Source of the DNA: [Clostridium] citroniae WAL-17108 | GTDB lineage: Bacteria; Bacillota; Clostridia; Lachnospirales; Lachnospiraceae | NCBI RefSeq assembly: GCF_000233455.1 | Contig: NZ_JH376429.1 | Span: 1-64,000 of the forward strand | Direction of reading: 5' to 3' | Length of the DNA: 64,000 nucleotides | In this document: positions 50,396-59,727 of the stretch, in pieces | How positions within the stretch are numbered: position 1 is the first letter of the stretch | Layout of the letters: every line of letters starts with the position of its first letter | The notes under the pieces: model-generated | Database searches by the model: none | Seen by the model: the letters and a program-made list of their open reading frames with translations, nothing else | Told to the model about the DNA's origin: nothing | Position numbers and translations under genes: made by a program

Positions 50396-51716
50396 CCGTT
50401 GCCTCCCATAATCCAGGAATACGGTCATTGTCAATGTGTTCTTTAATCACTTCGTCATTCAGCCCTTCAATCCCCAGTCCCGGAAGATCCGGCACTTTAA
50501 TATAACCATTGTTTACAATAGGTTTATAGGGATACTCAACCAGGTCCTGCCACCAAGGAATGTCATTGGAGTGGAACTCCAGCGCCAGAACATTCTCCGT
50601 AGCAGCCGTGCTGTGGACTGCAGCCAGGCAGGCAATAGGCGTCTCCGCCATGTGGACGATCATTCCTACCCCGTATTCCTGGGCCAGGTCTCCAATCTTC
50701 TTGTTTTCCAAAATGCCTCCTGAAGTGAGGATATCCGGATGGATCAAAGACACTCCGCCGGCTTCCAGAAGCGGTTTAAAGTTCTCCTTTAAGTAAATAT
50801 CTTCGCCAGTGGCGACCGGCACATTGACCGACCTTCTTAAGATCGCATATTGATCCGTATAATGCCAGGGAAGCGCATCCTCCATCCAGGCAATGTTATA
50901 TTTTTCCAGCATTCTTCCCAGCTTAATGCACTCAGTCAGTCCGATATGCCCCACGTGGTCAACCGCCAGCGGTATCTCATAACCGATCTCGCTTCTCGCT
51001 TCCGCCACATAATTCTCAAGCCACTCCATTCCTTTTTGTGTGATCTGGATCCCGGTCCTGCAATGCTCCACACAGGTGATCTCCCTGCGCTTCTGGGCTG
51101 CAACGCGCGTATCCATGGTTCCGTGCATATGCTCGTGCTGTTCTCCTGCCGCTGCAAGCTGCTCCACAAACCCCAGCGGCGCGTTCAGGGCTCCCGGGAC
51201 ATCATAGAGAAGGTCAATGCCCAAATCCATCTTAAGCATTGTAAAACCTTTTTCCATCCTTGATTTTAATGCCTTCCCCATCTTTTTTCCGTCCGGTTTT
51301 CCAGCCACATCCGTGTCGCAGTAAAGGCGGATCTCATCGCGGAATCTGCCGCCTAAAAGCTGGTATACCGGGACCCCGTATGCCTTGCCTGCCAGGTCCC
51401 ACAATGCCACCTCGATCCCGGACACGCCTCCGCCCTGGCGCGACTGCCCGCCAAACTGCTTGATCTTACGGAAAATCCTGTCTACATTACATGGGTTCTC
51501 TCCGATCAGGCGGCTTTTCAGCATCAGAGCATAACGTTTGTCGGCAAAATCCCGCACTTCTCCATATCCCACCAGTCCCTGATTGGTGTATACCTTCACC
51601 ATAATACACTGCATAGGAGCTTTCCAGATATCCGCAAAACGGATATCCGTAATCTTTAAATCAGATGGCCGCGATCCTGTCTTCACATGGTCTAATGCCT
51701 CTCGCTCGTCCAACAT
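50352..51716 (-). CDS. enolase-superfamily sugar-acid dehydratase (mandelate racemase type)
   Basis: A 454-residue mandelate racemase/muconate lactonizing enzyme. The capping domain (about 20-130) is followed by a TIM barrel with metal ligands in PLAVDHVGHIG (Asp), WMEDALPWHY (Glu) and ATGEDIYLKEN (Glu), then VHMAETPIACLAAV (His). It is longer than usual because of a segment near 190-240 (GEQHEHMHGTMDTRVAAQKR). Likely substrate: an aldonate or uronate, by context. GGGAGG precedes the ATG. Confidence 0.85.
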   Translation of the reverse strand: MLDEREALDHVKTGSRPSDLKITDIRFADIWKAPMQCIMVKVYTNQGLVGYGEVRDFADKRYALMLKSRLIGENPCNVDRIFRKIKQFGGQSRQGGGVSGIEVALWDLAGKAYGVPVYQLLGGRFRDEIRLYCDTDVAGKPDGKKMGKALKSRMEKGFTMLKMDLGIDLLYDVPGALNAPLGFVEQLAAAGEQHEHMHGTMDTRVAAQKRREITCVEHCRTGIQITQKGMEWLENYVAEARSEIGYEIPLAVDHVGHIGLTECIKLGRMLEKYNIAWMEDALPWHYTDQYAILRRSVNVPVATGEDIYLKENFKPLLEAGGVSLIHPDILTSGGILENKKIGDLAQEYGVGMIVHMAETPIACLAAVHSTAATENVLALEFHSNDIPWWQDLVEYPYKPIVNNGYIKVPDLPGLGIEGLNDEVIKEHIDNDRIPGLWEATDEWDSTFAHDRLWS

Positions 51717-51761
51717 AGTTTATTAACCTCCCAATTCTTTTTAATCTCTCACATTGATCTC

Positions 51762-52556
51762 TCACAACAACATGGCGGCATCATCCAGACGCAATGCAGC
51801 GCCATTGATGCAGTCTGCCCCCTCCGAAGCCAGGAACATGACAGCAGGAGCCACCTGCTCCGGCTGGATGATACGTCCCCACGGCCGTTCCGGCCGGTAG
51901 GGAAACAGGGGTTTTAGGCCCGCCTGTTCACCAGTGATCACTGATTGCGGGTTCCCGCTTTTAACTCCGATCTCCACTGCTCCAAGTTCAAGGGAATTGA
52001 CTGTAATTCCCGTCCCTCCGCACTCCAGCGCCAATTCCCGGGTCAGCATTTTGATCGCCCCCTTTGTCATGGAATAACAGAAGTCAAAGGTTGTTGGCCG
52101 CTTTGCGTGTACGGAAGAAATATGAATGATCCTTCCCCAGCCCTTTTGCCGCATAGGCGAAAGCACCCTCTGGCTCATCCGCAGGTATCCGCCCAGGTTG
52201 ACCTGGAAAATCGTGCGGATCTTAGCCGCGTCATAACCTGAAAAGTCAAGATTATACTGCAATGCAGCATTATTCACCAGAATATCAATTTCCCCCAATG
52301 CCCGGACCGTCTCCTGGTACAGGCGCTCGGCTTCCTCCGGGATGGACAGATCGGCCCGTATCAGGGTACAGTCCTGACCGAAGGCCCTGACTTCCTCAAA
52401 TACCTGATACGCGTTTTTCTCACTTGACCGGTAGTGGACCGCAACCTTTGCCCCCTGCCGCGCCGCCTCCACTGCGATGGCGCTGCCCAGTCCTTTTCCC
52501 GATCCGGTCACCAGTATTGTCTTCCCTTTCAGGCTCTTAACCTCCACATCCTTCAT
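51762..52556 (-). CDS. SDR family oxidoreductase
   Basis: A 264-residue short-chain dehydrogenase: cofactor motif LVTGSGKGLGSAIAVEAARQ, NNAAL, Ser in ISSVHAKRPTTFDFCYSMTK with Tyr-x-x-x-Lys (YSMTK). It is catalytically complete and likely acts on the same sugar acids. Its start overlaps the SDR-like gene end by 20 bases. Confidence 0.9.
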   Translation of the reverse strand: MKDVEVKSLKGKTILVTGSGKGLGSAIAVEAARQGAKVAVHYRSSEKNAYQVFEEVRAFGQDCTLIRADLSIPEEAERLYQETVRALGEIDILVNNAALQYNLDFSGYDAAKIRTIFQVNLGGYLRMSQRVLSPMRQKGWGRIIHISSVHAKRPTTFDFCYSMTKGAIKMLTRELALECGGTGITVNSLELGAVEIGVKSGNPQSVITGEQAGLKPLFPYRPERPWGRIIQPEQVAPAVMFLASEGADCINGAALRLDDAAMLL

Positions 52557-53364
52557 CGCTCATCCTTTCATAAGCCCGTGCATTGGCCAGTTTGTCTAAA
52601 TATTCCAGGACCAATCCGCTGTCCGCCCGGATTGCTTCCCCATTGACGGCAGCAGCATCCTCGGCCAGGAAACATACAATTTGAGAAATATCCCGAGAGA
52701 CAGGGATATGTCCGTTGGGGATTTTGAAGGAATATCCGTCATAAAAATGAGAAATTTCATTTTGGTACAGCCGGTCTTCTCCTCCCATGGCCCCCACTTC
52801 AATGAGGTTGCAGCGGTTTCCTCCGGTCCCAAAGCTGACCGCCCCTTCCCGGACCATGTTTTTTAACGCTCCCATGTACATGCTGTTCAAAGGCGCTGCA
52901 GCACTTGGTTTGTCAGAATGGACCGACCCCAGAAAGATCAGGCTGCCGTTTTTCATCAAAGAGCCAAACACCTTTGCAGTTGTAACAACTGATGTAATAT
53001 CCTCCTCCACCAAGCGGCCAAACTCCTCATGGGAGATTTGGCTCACCGGTCTGCACAGGATCTCGGGCAGGTTATTATAGAAAAGCACCCGAACTGATGT
53101 AAGGCTTTGAAACAGGCGCAGCACCTCTGCCTCATCCGCAAAGTCAACCTCCTCCGTTTGACAGAAACAGCTCCTTTCCCCAAACCGGTCCTTTGACTGA
53201 AACCGGTCCTCCAACTGAAACCGGTCCTCCGGTCTAACATTCTTTCCCTTGGGGACGCAGAGCATTAACCGATACCCATTTTCAGCCAGCAGCATTGCGG
53301 CATCCCTTCCAATTTCAGTTGTAACATCTGTAATAACCGCCGTCTTCAGACGCTGATCATCCAT
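52537..53364 (-). CDS. degenerate SDR-like protein with tandem EDRFQ repeats
   Basis: A 275-residue protein of SDR fold, but the glycine motif reads ITDVTTEIGRDAA instead of TGxxxGIG and the catalytic region is SMYMGALK (Lys displaced by one). The active site thus appears lost. Residues about 49-64 contain three copies of (E/K)DRFQ-type units from 18-bp DNA repeats (53182-53235). The C-terminal segment keeps IRADSGLVLEYL. It may be a non-catalytic partner of the SDR whose start it overlaps. The ATG at 53364 has AGAGGAAAGG. Confidence 0.72.
   Translation of the reverse strand: MDDQRLKTAVITDVTTEIGRDAAMLLAENGYRLMLCVPKGKNVRPEDRFQLEDRFQSKDRFGERSCFCQTEEVDFADEAEVLRLFQSLTSVRVLFYNNLPEILCRPVSQISHEEFGRLVEEDITSVVTTAKVFGSLMKNGSLIFLGSVHSDKPSAAAPLNSMYMGALKNMVREGAVSFGTGGNRCNLIEVGAMGGEDRLYQNEISHFYDGYSFKIPNGHIPVSRDISQIVCFLAEDAAAVNGEAIRADSGLVLEYLDKLANARAYERMSDEGCGG
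53182..53235. repeat. three 18-bp tandem repeats in SDR-like gene
   Basis: The plus strand reads AAACCGGTCCTTTGACTG, AAACCGGTCCTCCAACTG, AAACCGGTCCTCCGGTCT. The third is partly diverged. The units are in frame, so slippage would keep the reading frame. Confidence 0.85.
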
Positions 53365-53386
53365 TATGTCCTTTCCTCTCATAGGG

Positions 53387-54319
53387 TCAGTGCAGTTTAT
53401 AGTCAACAAGCCCATTTGACTGCTTGGGTCTTTCCGGGTTTTTCGCAATCCCCAGTTCCTCTGTCCAATCCAGTCCATAGCCGCGATATTTTTCAGCCTC
53501 CTCAGACTTCCCGTACCACCCCAGGAAATCCTCCATCATCTCCATGGTCCATGCATTATCGATCTGGGCGGATGTATACACTCCCTGCTTTAACCGCTCA
53601 AAACCAAAGATATCCTTTACATGGGACTTTTCCGCCGTTGCCGCCACATGCTCCGCCAAATGGGCCGGGATAAATGTGATCCCGCTGATGGTTCCGTGCA
53701 CCACATCCCCCGGAAGGCACACCGCACGGCCGATCCGTGCCGGCGTGTTCATCCCGCTCATCATGACATCGCCAATGGGCGTGGGATCAACCCCGCGGTA
53801 ATACACCTGGAAATCATCCATCTCCACAATCTGCTCCAGATCACGGATCCCTCCCCAGATCACAGCGCCGCCTGTTTCCGTCCGGGTTTTGATTGCCGTG
53901 GAAAGGTTCCCTCCCACATAAGTTCCAAATAAGATCTGGTCGCACATATCAACCACGATCACATCCCGCTTTACCAGGGTTTCAATCACCCATTGATTAA
54001 AGAATCCCCGTTTTCCCTCTACATTGCGCCCCTCGTCAAGCAGATTGTTGTGGACATCAATCCTTGTGGGGACCATAACCGTTGTCACCGCGCGCCCGAT
54101 CAGACGGCCCTTTTCTTTGTCCTGATTGCTTCTTTGCAGATCGCCCTCAAACTGATGCATGTAACCCTTATTGATCAAGGCCATGACAGCCTCCTCGGTT
54201 GTCACTTCCTTCAGGCGGTCTAAAAGCTGGTCGCTGACCTTTGGACGGCCGTCCTCAAAGCGCTCCCCCTGCCAATCCTTTGTGAGAAACTCAATATCCT
54301 CTTTCCTGTTAAATCTCAT
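53387..54319 (-). CDS. RraA-like/HMG aldolase family protein
   Basis: A 310-residue protein of the RraA/4-hydroxy-4-methyl-2-oxoglutarate aldolase fold: GRLIGRAVTTVMVPTRIDV, RDVIVVDMCDQILFGTYVGG, GAVIWGGIRDLEQIVEMDDF, CLPGDVVHGTISGITFIPAH. Members cleave or decarboxylate oxo-acids, so it may act on a keto-acid from the dehydratase. The N- and C-terminal extensions make it longer than RraA (about 160). The ATG at 54319 has GAGGG upstream. Confidence 0.8.
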   Translation of the reverse strand: MRFNRKEDIEFLTKDWQGERFEDGRPKVSDQLLDRLKEVTTEEAVMALINKGYMHQFEGDLQRSNQDKEKGRLIGRAVTTVMVPTRIDVHNNLLDEGRNVEGKRGFFNQWVIETLVKRDVIVVDMCDQILFGTYVGGNLSTAIKTRTETGGAVIWGGIRDLEQIVEMDDFQVYYRGVDPTPIGDVMMSGMNTPARIGRAVCLPGDVVHGTISGITFIPAHLAEHVAATAEKSHVKDIFGFERLKQGVYTSAQIDNAWTMEMMEDFLGWYGKSEEAEKYRGYGLDWTEELGIAKNPERPKQSNGLVDYKLH

Positions 54320-54342
54320 ACCTATTACCCTCACTTTTTTTA

Positions 54343-55101
54343 TTATGCGTTCCGGAGGATAATCCCTCCGTCTACCAACAAAGAAGTCCCCGTTATGTAT
54401 GAAGCGTCATCTGAGGCCAGAAAACAGACTGCTTTTCCGATTTCGTCCGGCTGTCCCATTCTGGGGATCGGGATCCCTTTTCCAGCCGCTGTCTGTTCTT
54501 CTTCCGTCTTTATTCCCGTTAATTCCGATACCACCGCGCCGGGCGCCACTGCGTTTACCCGGATCCGGTAAGGGGCCAGCTCCCAGGCGATCCCTTTTAC
54601 CAACCCCTCCAGAGCACATTTGATGGCTGAATAGAACGACTGCCCGGGAAGAGGGGCATAGGCGTTGCATGAGGTGATCATAATAATCGTCCCGCCCCTC
54701 TTTTGGTCAGTCATAAGTCTGGCGGCCTGCTGGGTGCAGTAAACCGCCCCCAGCAGATTTGTCCGGCAAATGGATTCGATCTCATCTGATGTATTCTCCA
54801 GGAAATCCTTTACCGTGGTAATTCCTGCATTATTTACAAAAATATCAATACCCGTTTCCTTGACAAAGGTATTAAAAAACCTGAAAATCTCATCCTTGTC
54901 AGTGACATCCAGAGGGCATCCCCTTGCATCCCCTCCCATTTCCCGTATCATCCGGATCGTTTCCTGGATCCGCTGGTGTCTGCGTCCTGTCACCAGAACA
55001 TATGCCCCCTGTCTGGCCAACTCCAGGGCGATCCCCCGTCCGATCCCGGACGTGGAACCTGTCACCAGAGCAACCTTCCCCGACAAATTTTGTCCGTCCA
55101 T
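54343..55101 (-). CDS. SDR family oxidoreductase
   Basis: A 252-residue SDR: LVTGSTSGIGRGIALELARQ, FVNNAGITTV, catalytic Ser in MITSCNAYAPLPGQSFYSAI and Tyr-x-x-x-Lys (YSAIK). GTSLLVDGG closes the fold. It resembles gluconate or ketose reductases. AAAGGAG precedes the ATG. Confidence 0.92.
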   Translation of the reverse strand: MDGQNLSGKVALVTGSTSGIGRGIALELARQGAYVLVTGRRHQRIQETIRMIREMGGDARGCPLDVTDKDEIFRFFNTFVKETGIDIFVNNAGITTVKDFLENTSDEIESICRTNLLGAVYCTQQAARLMTDQKRGGTIIMITSCNAYAPLPGQSFYSAIKCALEGLVKGIAWELAPYRIRVNAVAPGAVVSELTGIKTEEEQTAAGKGIPIPRMGQPDEIGKAVCFLASDDASYITGTSLLVDGGIILRNA

Positions 55102-55112
55102 TCCTTCTCCTT

Positions 55113-56459
55113 TTATTTTGCCTCTGCGGCAGCTTCCGCTCCCAGGGAATACAGATACTCCGCCGCGTCTTCCACAGACATATCTCCGATCATAACCGCC
55201 TCTCCCGTGGACTTAAACTCCGTATTCCATGTGGAAAATGCAGGCGGAACATCACTCCAGTAAGGGGTGGGATTTACCTCATCCGCTGTGATGATCTTAT
55301 ACAGCATCATGTTCAGCTTCTCATAAGTATCCAGATCCGGCTCAATGGATCCATATACCTCATCCGAAAGCGGAAGTCCCCGGGTGGTTTTAAGGATCTT
55401 CCCTGCCTCCACATCGGAGAGGAACCATTTGATAAAGTCCGCCGCTTCCTGGATGTGCTCAGACTGGGCGCTTACCGAGAAGAAGATCGTGGACTGTACC
55501 CATCCGGAACCGCCCTCGCCCTGAGGCAGGCATACGCCTCCCAGTTCATCATCCGGCAGCATTTTCCCAATGGTCATAACAGATCCCACGGAGATGCTGC
55601 GGGTCAGCACTTTCCCATTCAGGAAATAATCGTTCATGGGATCATACTCCACAAAGGAAAGGATCACCTCAGGAGGAGGGCATACCCCTTCTTCTACCAG
55701 ATCCAGATAGAGCTGCATGTACTCCTTATAGGTCTCTTTATTAAAATTGAACTCATTTCCTGCCAGTGTCTTTTCTCCCCCGTGGGATTGCACATATTCC
55801 TGGTAATACTGGTACCAGTTACACATATCCCATAAAGGATACACTCCGTCCGGGCATTTTTTCTTTGCCTCACGGCCCCAGGCGATCATCTCCTCCCAGG
55901 TCCATCCGTTTTTCGGCTCTTCAATGCCCAGCTGCGCCAATCTGGTTTTGCTAAAGACAACGCCCTGTCCGTTGCGGCTCAGGGGGATTCCATAGAGTTT
56001 TCCATCGATCAGATAATTCTGTTTTTCATCCTCGCCCACAAACTCTGCCAGATCAATATAGGGCGACAGATCCGCCAGCGTTCCATTGTCAACATACTGC
56101 TCTATGTAGGCTGCATCCATCTGGAGAACATCAGGAACCTCCTTTGAGGCAGCTAACACCGGCAGCTTCTGCCAGTATCCATCCCATCCCGTAAATTCCA
56201 CATCAAAGGTAACGCCTGTATCCTGAGAGTAAAGATCCAGTACCTTTTGAGTGGCTTCATGCCTGCTGTCCGAGCCCCACCAGAAAATAGAAAGGTTGGA
56301 AGCGCCGCCTGACGGCTGCCCCTCTGTTTTTGCGCCTGGAGAACTTTGTGCCCCCGGATCCTGCTTAGGACTATCAACCGGCTTTGAACAGCCTGACAGT
56401 GCCAGCATTGCAGCAAACAGAACCACCGCGACCTTTTGACCAATTTGTTTTTTCCTCAT
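55113..56459 (-). CDS. ABC sugar-binding lipoprotein
   Basis: A 448-residue lipoprotein of the extracellular solute-binding family 1: lipobox LALSGCSKP (Cys about 24), LSIFWWGSDSRHEATQKVLD, DVEFTGWDGYWQKL, VPDVLQMDAAYIEQYVDNGT and ADFIKWFLSDVEAGK. It feeds the two permeases upstream in the transcript. A separate ATPase is not in the operon, so a shared MsmK-type ATPase is likely. AAGGAGG precedes the start at 56459. Confidence 0.93.
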   Translation of the reverse strand: MRKKQIGQKVAVVLFAAMLALSGCSKPVDSPKQDPGAQSSPGAKTEGQPSGGASNLSIFWWGSDSRHEATQKVLDLYSQDTGVTFDVEFTGWDGYWQKLPVLAASKEVPDVLQMDAAYIEQYVDNGTLADLSPYIDLAEFVGEDEKQNYLIDGKLYGIPLSRNGQGVVFSKTRLAQLGIEEPKNGWTWEEMIAWGREAKKKCPDGVYPLWDMCNWYQYYQEYVQSHGGEKTLAGNEFNFNKETYKEYMQLYLDLVEEGVCPPPEVILSFVEYDPMNDYFLNGKVLTRSISVGSVMTIGKMLPDDELGGVCLPQGEGGSGWVQSTIFFSVSAQSEHIQEAADFIKWFLSDVEAGKILKTTRGLPLSDEVYGSIEPDLDTYEKLNMMLYKIITADEVNPTPYWSDVPPAFSTWNTEFKSTGEAVMIGDMSVEDAAEYLYSLGAEAAAEAK

Positions 56460-56590
56460 AATATTCCTCCTTTTTTTGATAGCGTACTCCGGAAATTTCC
56501 TGGTACTCAGATTTCTGTGCGGCCGGCAAAAAACCAGCTGCAAAGACGGGCGCCGGGGAGACTCCGAGAGTGCATGATAATATATTTGTT

Positions 56591-57442
56591 TTAACCCTTA
56601 ATGCCTGAAGCTGCCACACCCTCTATGAAATCCTTCTGTCTTGTAAAGAACAGGATCAGGGAGGGGATGATCGAAAGCAGCGACATGGCAAATAATTCTC
56701 CCCATTTGATCTCCCACTGATCAACCAGCATCCGAAGGCCAAGTCCTACTGTAAATTTGGCCGGTGTGCTTAAATAGAGCATCTGTGAGTAGAAATCGTC
56801 CCAGCTCCAGATAAAAGCATAGATCGCCACGGTTGTCAGCGGTGCCTTTAGCAGGGGTAAAATGATCTGGGAATAGATACAAAATGTTGATGCCCCGTCA
56901 CATTTGGCCGACTCATCCAGCTCCCTGGGAATCCCCCTGATAAATTGGATCAGCAGGAAGATAAAGAAGGCGCCTCCGCCCAGGCAATAGGGAAGGATCA
57001 GCGGCACATAAGTGTTGACAAGGTGCAGTTTGTTATACATGATATACTGTGAGACAACGGTCACCTGGGAGGGCAGCATCAAGGTCATCATGACAACGGA
57101 AAACCAAAAGTTTTTAAACTTAAATTCCATCCGGCCAAAGGCAAAGGCCACCAGGCTTCCGGAGGTCACTGCCCCCACCACATTGATCGACACAATGAAC
57201 ATGGTATTAAGGAACAATCTGCCAAAGGTCAGGCTGTTTGTCATCTGCCATCCCTTTATGTAATTGCTCAGTGTCCAGTTTACCGGCAGGAAATTACGGG
57301 ACCCAAGCTCATTTAAAGGCTTAAAGGTTGCAAAAAACCACCATAAGATTGGAAATACCATGATCGCTGAGAGGAGGATCAGATCGATATGACTGACCCA
57401 ATGGTTTTTATGCTTTTTCTGTTTTAAATCATTTTTCTCCAC
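56591..57442 (-). CDS. ABC sugar transporter permease (MalG type)
   Basis: A 283-residue permease with six helices and the EAA motif region (IPRELDESAKCDGASTFCIY). The GTG start at 57442 has AGGAGG nine bases upstream. The N-terminus is basic. It pairs with the MalF-type permease 17 bases upstream. Confidence 0.92.
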   Translation of the reverse strand: MEKNDLKQKKHKNHWVSHIDLILLSAIMVFPILWWFFATFKPLNELGSRNFLPVNWTLSNYIKGWQMTNSLTFGRLFLNTMFIVSINVVGAVTSGSLVAFAFGRMEFKFKNFWFSVVMMTLMLPSQVTVVSQYIMYNKLHLVNTYVPLILPYCLGGGAFFIFLLIQFIRGIPRELDESAKCDGASTFCIYSQIILPLLKAPLTTVAIYAFIWSWDDFYSQMLYLSTPAKFTVGLGLRMLVDQWEIKWGELFAMSLLSIIPSLILFFTRQKDFIEGVAASGIKG

Positions 57443-57459
57443 TGCAAATATCCTCCTCT

Positions 57460-58380
57460 CTAATTTTCATAAAACACCCAGAACTTTTGACCGATAAACA
57501 TAACTGCCGTGAAACAGCCAACGATCCCAAGAAGTATCCATGCCATTCCGGCCGCATAACCCATCTGATAGGATGTAAACGCCTTTTCGTAAAGCATCAG
57601 CGCATATAGATATGTAGCATTGGCCGGGCCTCCCTTTGTGATCAGGAAAGCGGAGTTAAATTGCTGGAAAGCTCCGATCAATCCATATATCAGATTGAAG
57701 AAAATGACCGGCGAGATCATTGGCAGCGTGATCTTAAAAAACTTGTGTACTGTTCCGGCTCCATCCATGCCGGCCGCCTCATACAAACTGTTGGGTATGG
57801 CCTTCAGACCTGCCAGGAAAATGATCATGCTGGATCCAAACTGCCACACGTTCAATAAGACAATGGTTGTCAGCGCATACTTTGGACTGGTGAGCCATTT
57901 TACAGCTTCTATCCCAAAAATCCCCAGGATCGTGTTGATATATCCGTCTATGCCGAAAATATTCCTCCAGAGGACCGCTACCGCTACCGAGCCGCCTAAC
58001 AGGGACGGCAGATAGATAAAGGTCCTGTACAGGTTCATCCCCCTTACGGCCTTATTCAGACGGGTTGCTACAAATAACGCAAAGACCAGTTTGAGAGGCA
58101 CTGCCATGAGCACAAAACGAAACGTGGTAAACAGCGCTTTTGAAAACCCTCTGTCTCTTGTAAACATTTTGATATAATTTTTCAGGCCCACCCATTCCGG
58201 AGCCGTAAACATCGAGTAATCTGTAAAAGATAAATAAAAGCTATAGACCATCGGCCAGGCGGTTAGGATCAGGAATCCCAGCAGCCAGGGAAGCATATAT
58301 AAGTAACCTTCCCAATCTTTCTTCCATCGTTTCCTGCGTGCTTCTTTGCTGATAACCTCTTTGCAGTTTCCATTTTTCAC
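57460..58380 (-). CDS. ABC sugar transporter permease (MalF type)
   Basis: A 306-residue permease with six helices (LYMLPWLLGFLILTAWPMVY near the N-terminus) and an EAA loop (IPNSLYEAAGMDGAGTVHKF). It uses a GTG start at 58380 with AGGGTGGGG upstream. It follows uxuA by 20 bases, so uptake and catabolism are co-transcribed. Confidence 0.92.
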   Translation of the reverse strand: MKNGNCKEVISKEARRKRWKKDWEGYLYMLPWLLGFLILTAWPMVYSFYLSFTDYSMFTAPEWVGLKNYIKMFTRDRGFSKALFTTFRFVLMAVPLKLVFALFVATRLNKAVRGMNLYRTFIYLPSLLGGSVAVAVLWRNIFGIDGYINTILGIFGIEAVKWLTSPKYALTTIVLLNVWQFGSSMIIFLAGLKAIPNSLYEAAGMDGAGTVHKFFKITLPMISPVIFFNLIYGLIGAFQQFNSAFLITKGGPANATYLYALMLYEKAFTSYQMGYAAGMAWILLGIVGCFTAVMFIGQKFWVFYEN

Positions 58381-58400
58381 TTGATCCCCACCCTTTATTT

Positions 58401-59381
58401 TTAATTCATTTCCTTTTCAATCGCTTCCATCAGACCCATCATATATCCGGTGGCAAACAAGTTCCCGTTGGTCCCGTATCCCTGCTCCCCCACCGTGTCC
58501 AAATACATTGTGGGCACATGATCCGGACGGATCACCCCGTCAAATCCAATGTCGTAATAAGTTTTCATTGCCGTATACATGTCTGTTTTGCCAGTGTGGT
58601 GGAATTCCTCCCGAAAATGTCCGGGGCCGCCGGTCAAGTCTCTGAAATGTGCAAAAAATATCTTGTTCTGGGTTCCAAAATGCCGGATCGAATCAATGAC
58701 ATCTTCTCCCATGGCGGCAAAGGAACCCTGGCAAAGGGTAATTCCGTTGTATTCACTGGGCGCCAGATCAATTGCTCTCTGCATGGCGTTGACGCTGGTC
58801 AGGATCCGCTCAATGCCGCCAATATTGTCAACAGGCGGATCGTCCGGATGAAGCGCTAACTGGACACGGTATTTTTCAGCCCAGGGAACTACCTTCTTGA
58901 GAAAGTACTCCAAATTACTCCATAAACGATCCTGAGAAACGCGGCCTAGCTCTGTAATAGGACAGACCGGGATCAGATCATTGTCAAAGCCGGTAACCGT
59001 AGCTCCTCCATCCAGCTTGATATTTGTATCAGTGCGAAACCACCCCCACACAGGCATCCAGTTATAACAAACCGTTTTTATCCCAAGTTCAGACATATTC
59101 TTTAACAAGAGAATGAAGTGTTCAATGGCTTCATCACGCCCCTCTGATCCCAGCTTAACCTCATCCAGAAATCCAACACCTTCTACAACAGAAAATTCCA
59201 GCCCAAAACTCTCCATGGAAAGCTTTGTTTTTAAGAGCGGCATATAATCCCATTCATGGATGTAACGGGAAAAGCCGCCCGCCCATCCGGCACTGGTCAC
59301 AGCGCAGCGCACCCCCAGCTGCTGAGCATGATGTTGTAAGATTTCATGTTTCGGATTAAAAAATGCATATCCAAGTTTCAT
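58401..59381 (-). CDS. uxuA: mannonate dehydratase
   Basis: A 326-residue UxuA: CYNWMPVWGWFRTDTNIKLD, LALHPDDPPVDNIGGIERIL, ITLCQGSFAAMG (Cys ligand), FFAHFRDLTGGPGHFREEFH and VIRPDHVPTMYL (His). These are the known Mn-binding and catalytic motifs that dehydrate D-mannonate to 2-keto-3-deoxygluconate. It is the first gene of the sugar-acid operon, behind a consensus-like promoter and a LacI operator. The start at 59381 has GGAGG. Confidence 0.93.
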   Translation of the reverse strand: MKLGYAFFNPKHEILQHHAQQLGVRCAVTSAGWAGGFSRYIHEWDYMPLLKTKLSMESFGLEFSVVEGVGFLDEVKLGSEGRDEAIEHFILLLKNMSELGIKTVCYNWMPVWGWFRTDTNIKLDGGATVTGFDNDLIPVCPITELGRVSQDRLWSNLEYFLKKVVPWAEKYRVQLALHPDDPPVDNIGGIERILTSVNAMQRAIDLAPSEYNGITLCQGSFAAMGEDVIDSIRHFGTQNKIFFAHFRDLTGGPGHFREEFHHTGKTDMYTAMKTYYDIGFDGVIRPDHVPTMYLDTVGEQGYGTNGNLFATGYMMGLMEAIEKEMN

Positions 59382-59427
59382 TCCCCGCACCTCCATTTCA
59401 ACGCCCCTTAAACGGATGCATTATTTT

Positions 59428-59439
59428 TGCACTATTGCA
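59428..59439. promoter_or_regulatory. LacI-type operator, copy 1
   Basis: TGCACTATTGCA lies about 10-20 bases downstream of the predicted uxuA transcription start. It is one of four related 12-bp sites. Confidence 0.65.
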
Positions 59440-59453
59440 TATTTACATTATCT

Positions 59454-59482
59454 ATTATGCATTATCTATTATTTTTTGTCAA
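59454..59482 (-). promoter_or_regulatory. promoter of the uxuA operon
   Basis: TTGACA, 17 bases, CATAAT on the minus strand. The operator copy 1 is just downstream. Confidence 0.6.
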
Positions 59483-59537
59483 TATCAATATGTCATTTTT
59501 TACATTTTTTATTTTTTGCGTGATTGTATTGTTTTTT

Positions 59538-59549
59538 TGCACTATTGTT
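59538..59549. promoter_or_regulatory. LacI-type operator, copy 2
   Basis: TGCACTATTGTT is the least symmetric of the four copies. It is 110 bp from copy 1, a spacing compatible with looping. Confidence 0.45.
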
Positions 59550-59607
59550 TTTGATTTTATATTATATTATTGGATGATATGTTAAATTACATTTTTCGTA
59601 ACAATTG

Positions 59608-59619
59608 TGCAATATTGCA
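59608..59619. promoter_or_regulatory. LacI-type operator, copy 3
   Basis: TGCAATATTGCA is a perfect 12-bp palindrome, 24 bp from copy 4 and upstream of the LacI promoter. Confidence 0.65.
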
Positions 59620-59631
59620 TATTTTGTGAAA

Positions 59632-59680
59632 TGCACTATTGCAAAATATGGTTGTACATTGTTTCAATTTATGATATGCT
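59632..59680 (+). promoter_or_regulatory. operator copy 4 and promoter of the LacI gene
   Basis: TGCACTATTGCA (59632-59643) precedes a promoter TTGTAC, 17 bases, TATGCT (59652-59680). Autoregulation is expected. Confidence 0.6.
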
Positions 59681-59727
59681 TAGAAAATAAGAGAAATTCA
59701 AATCCAGGAGGTTTGTTAGAAAACTTT

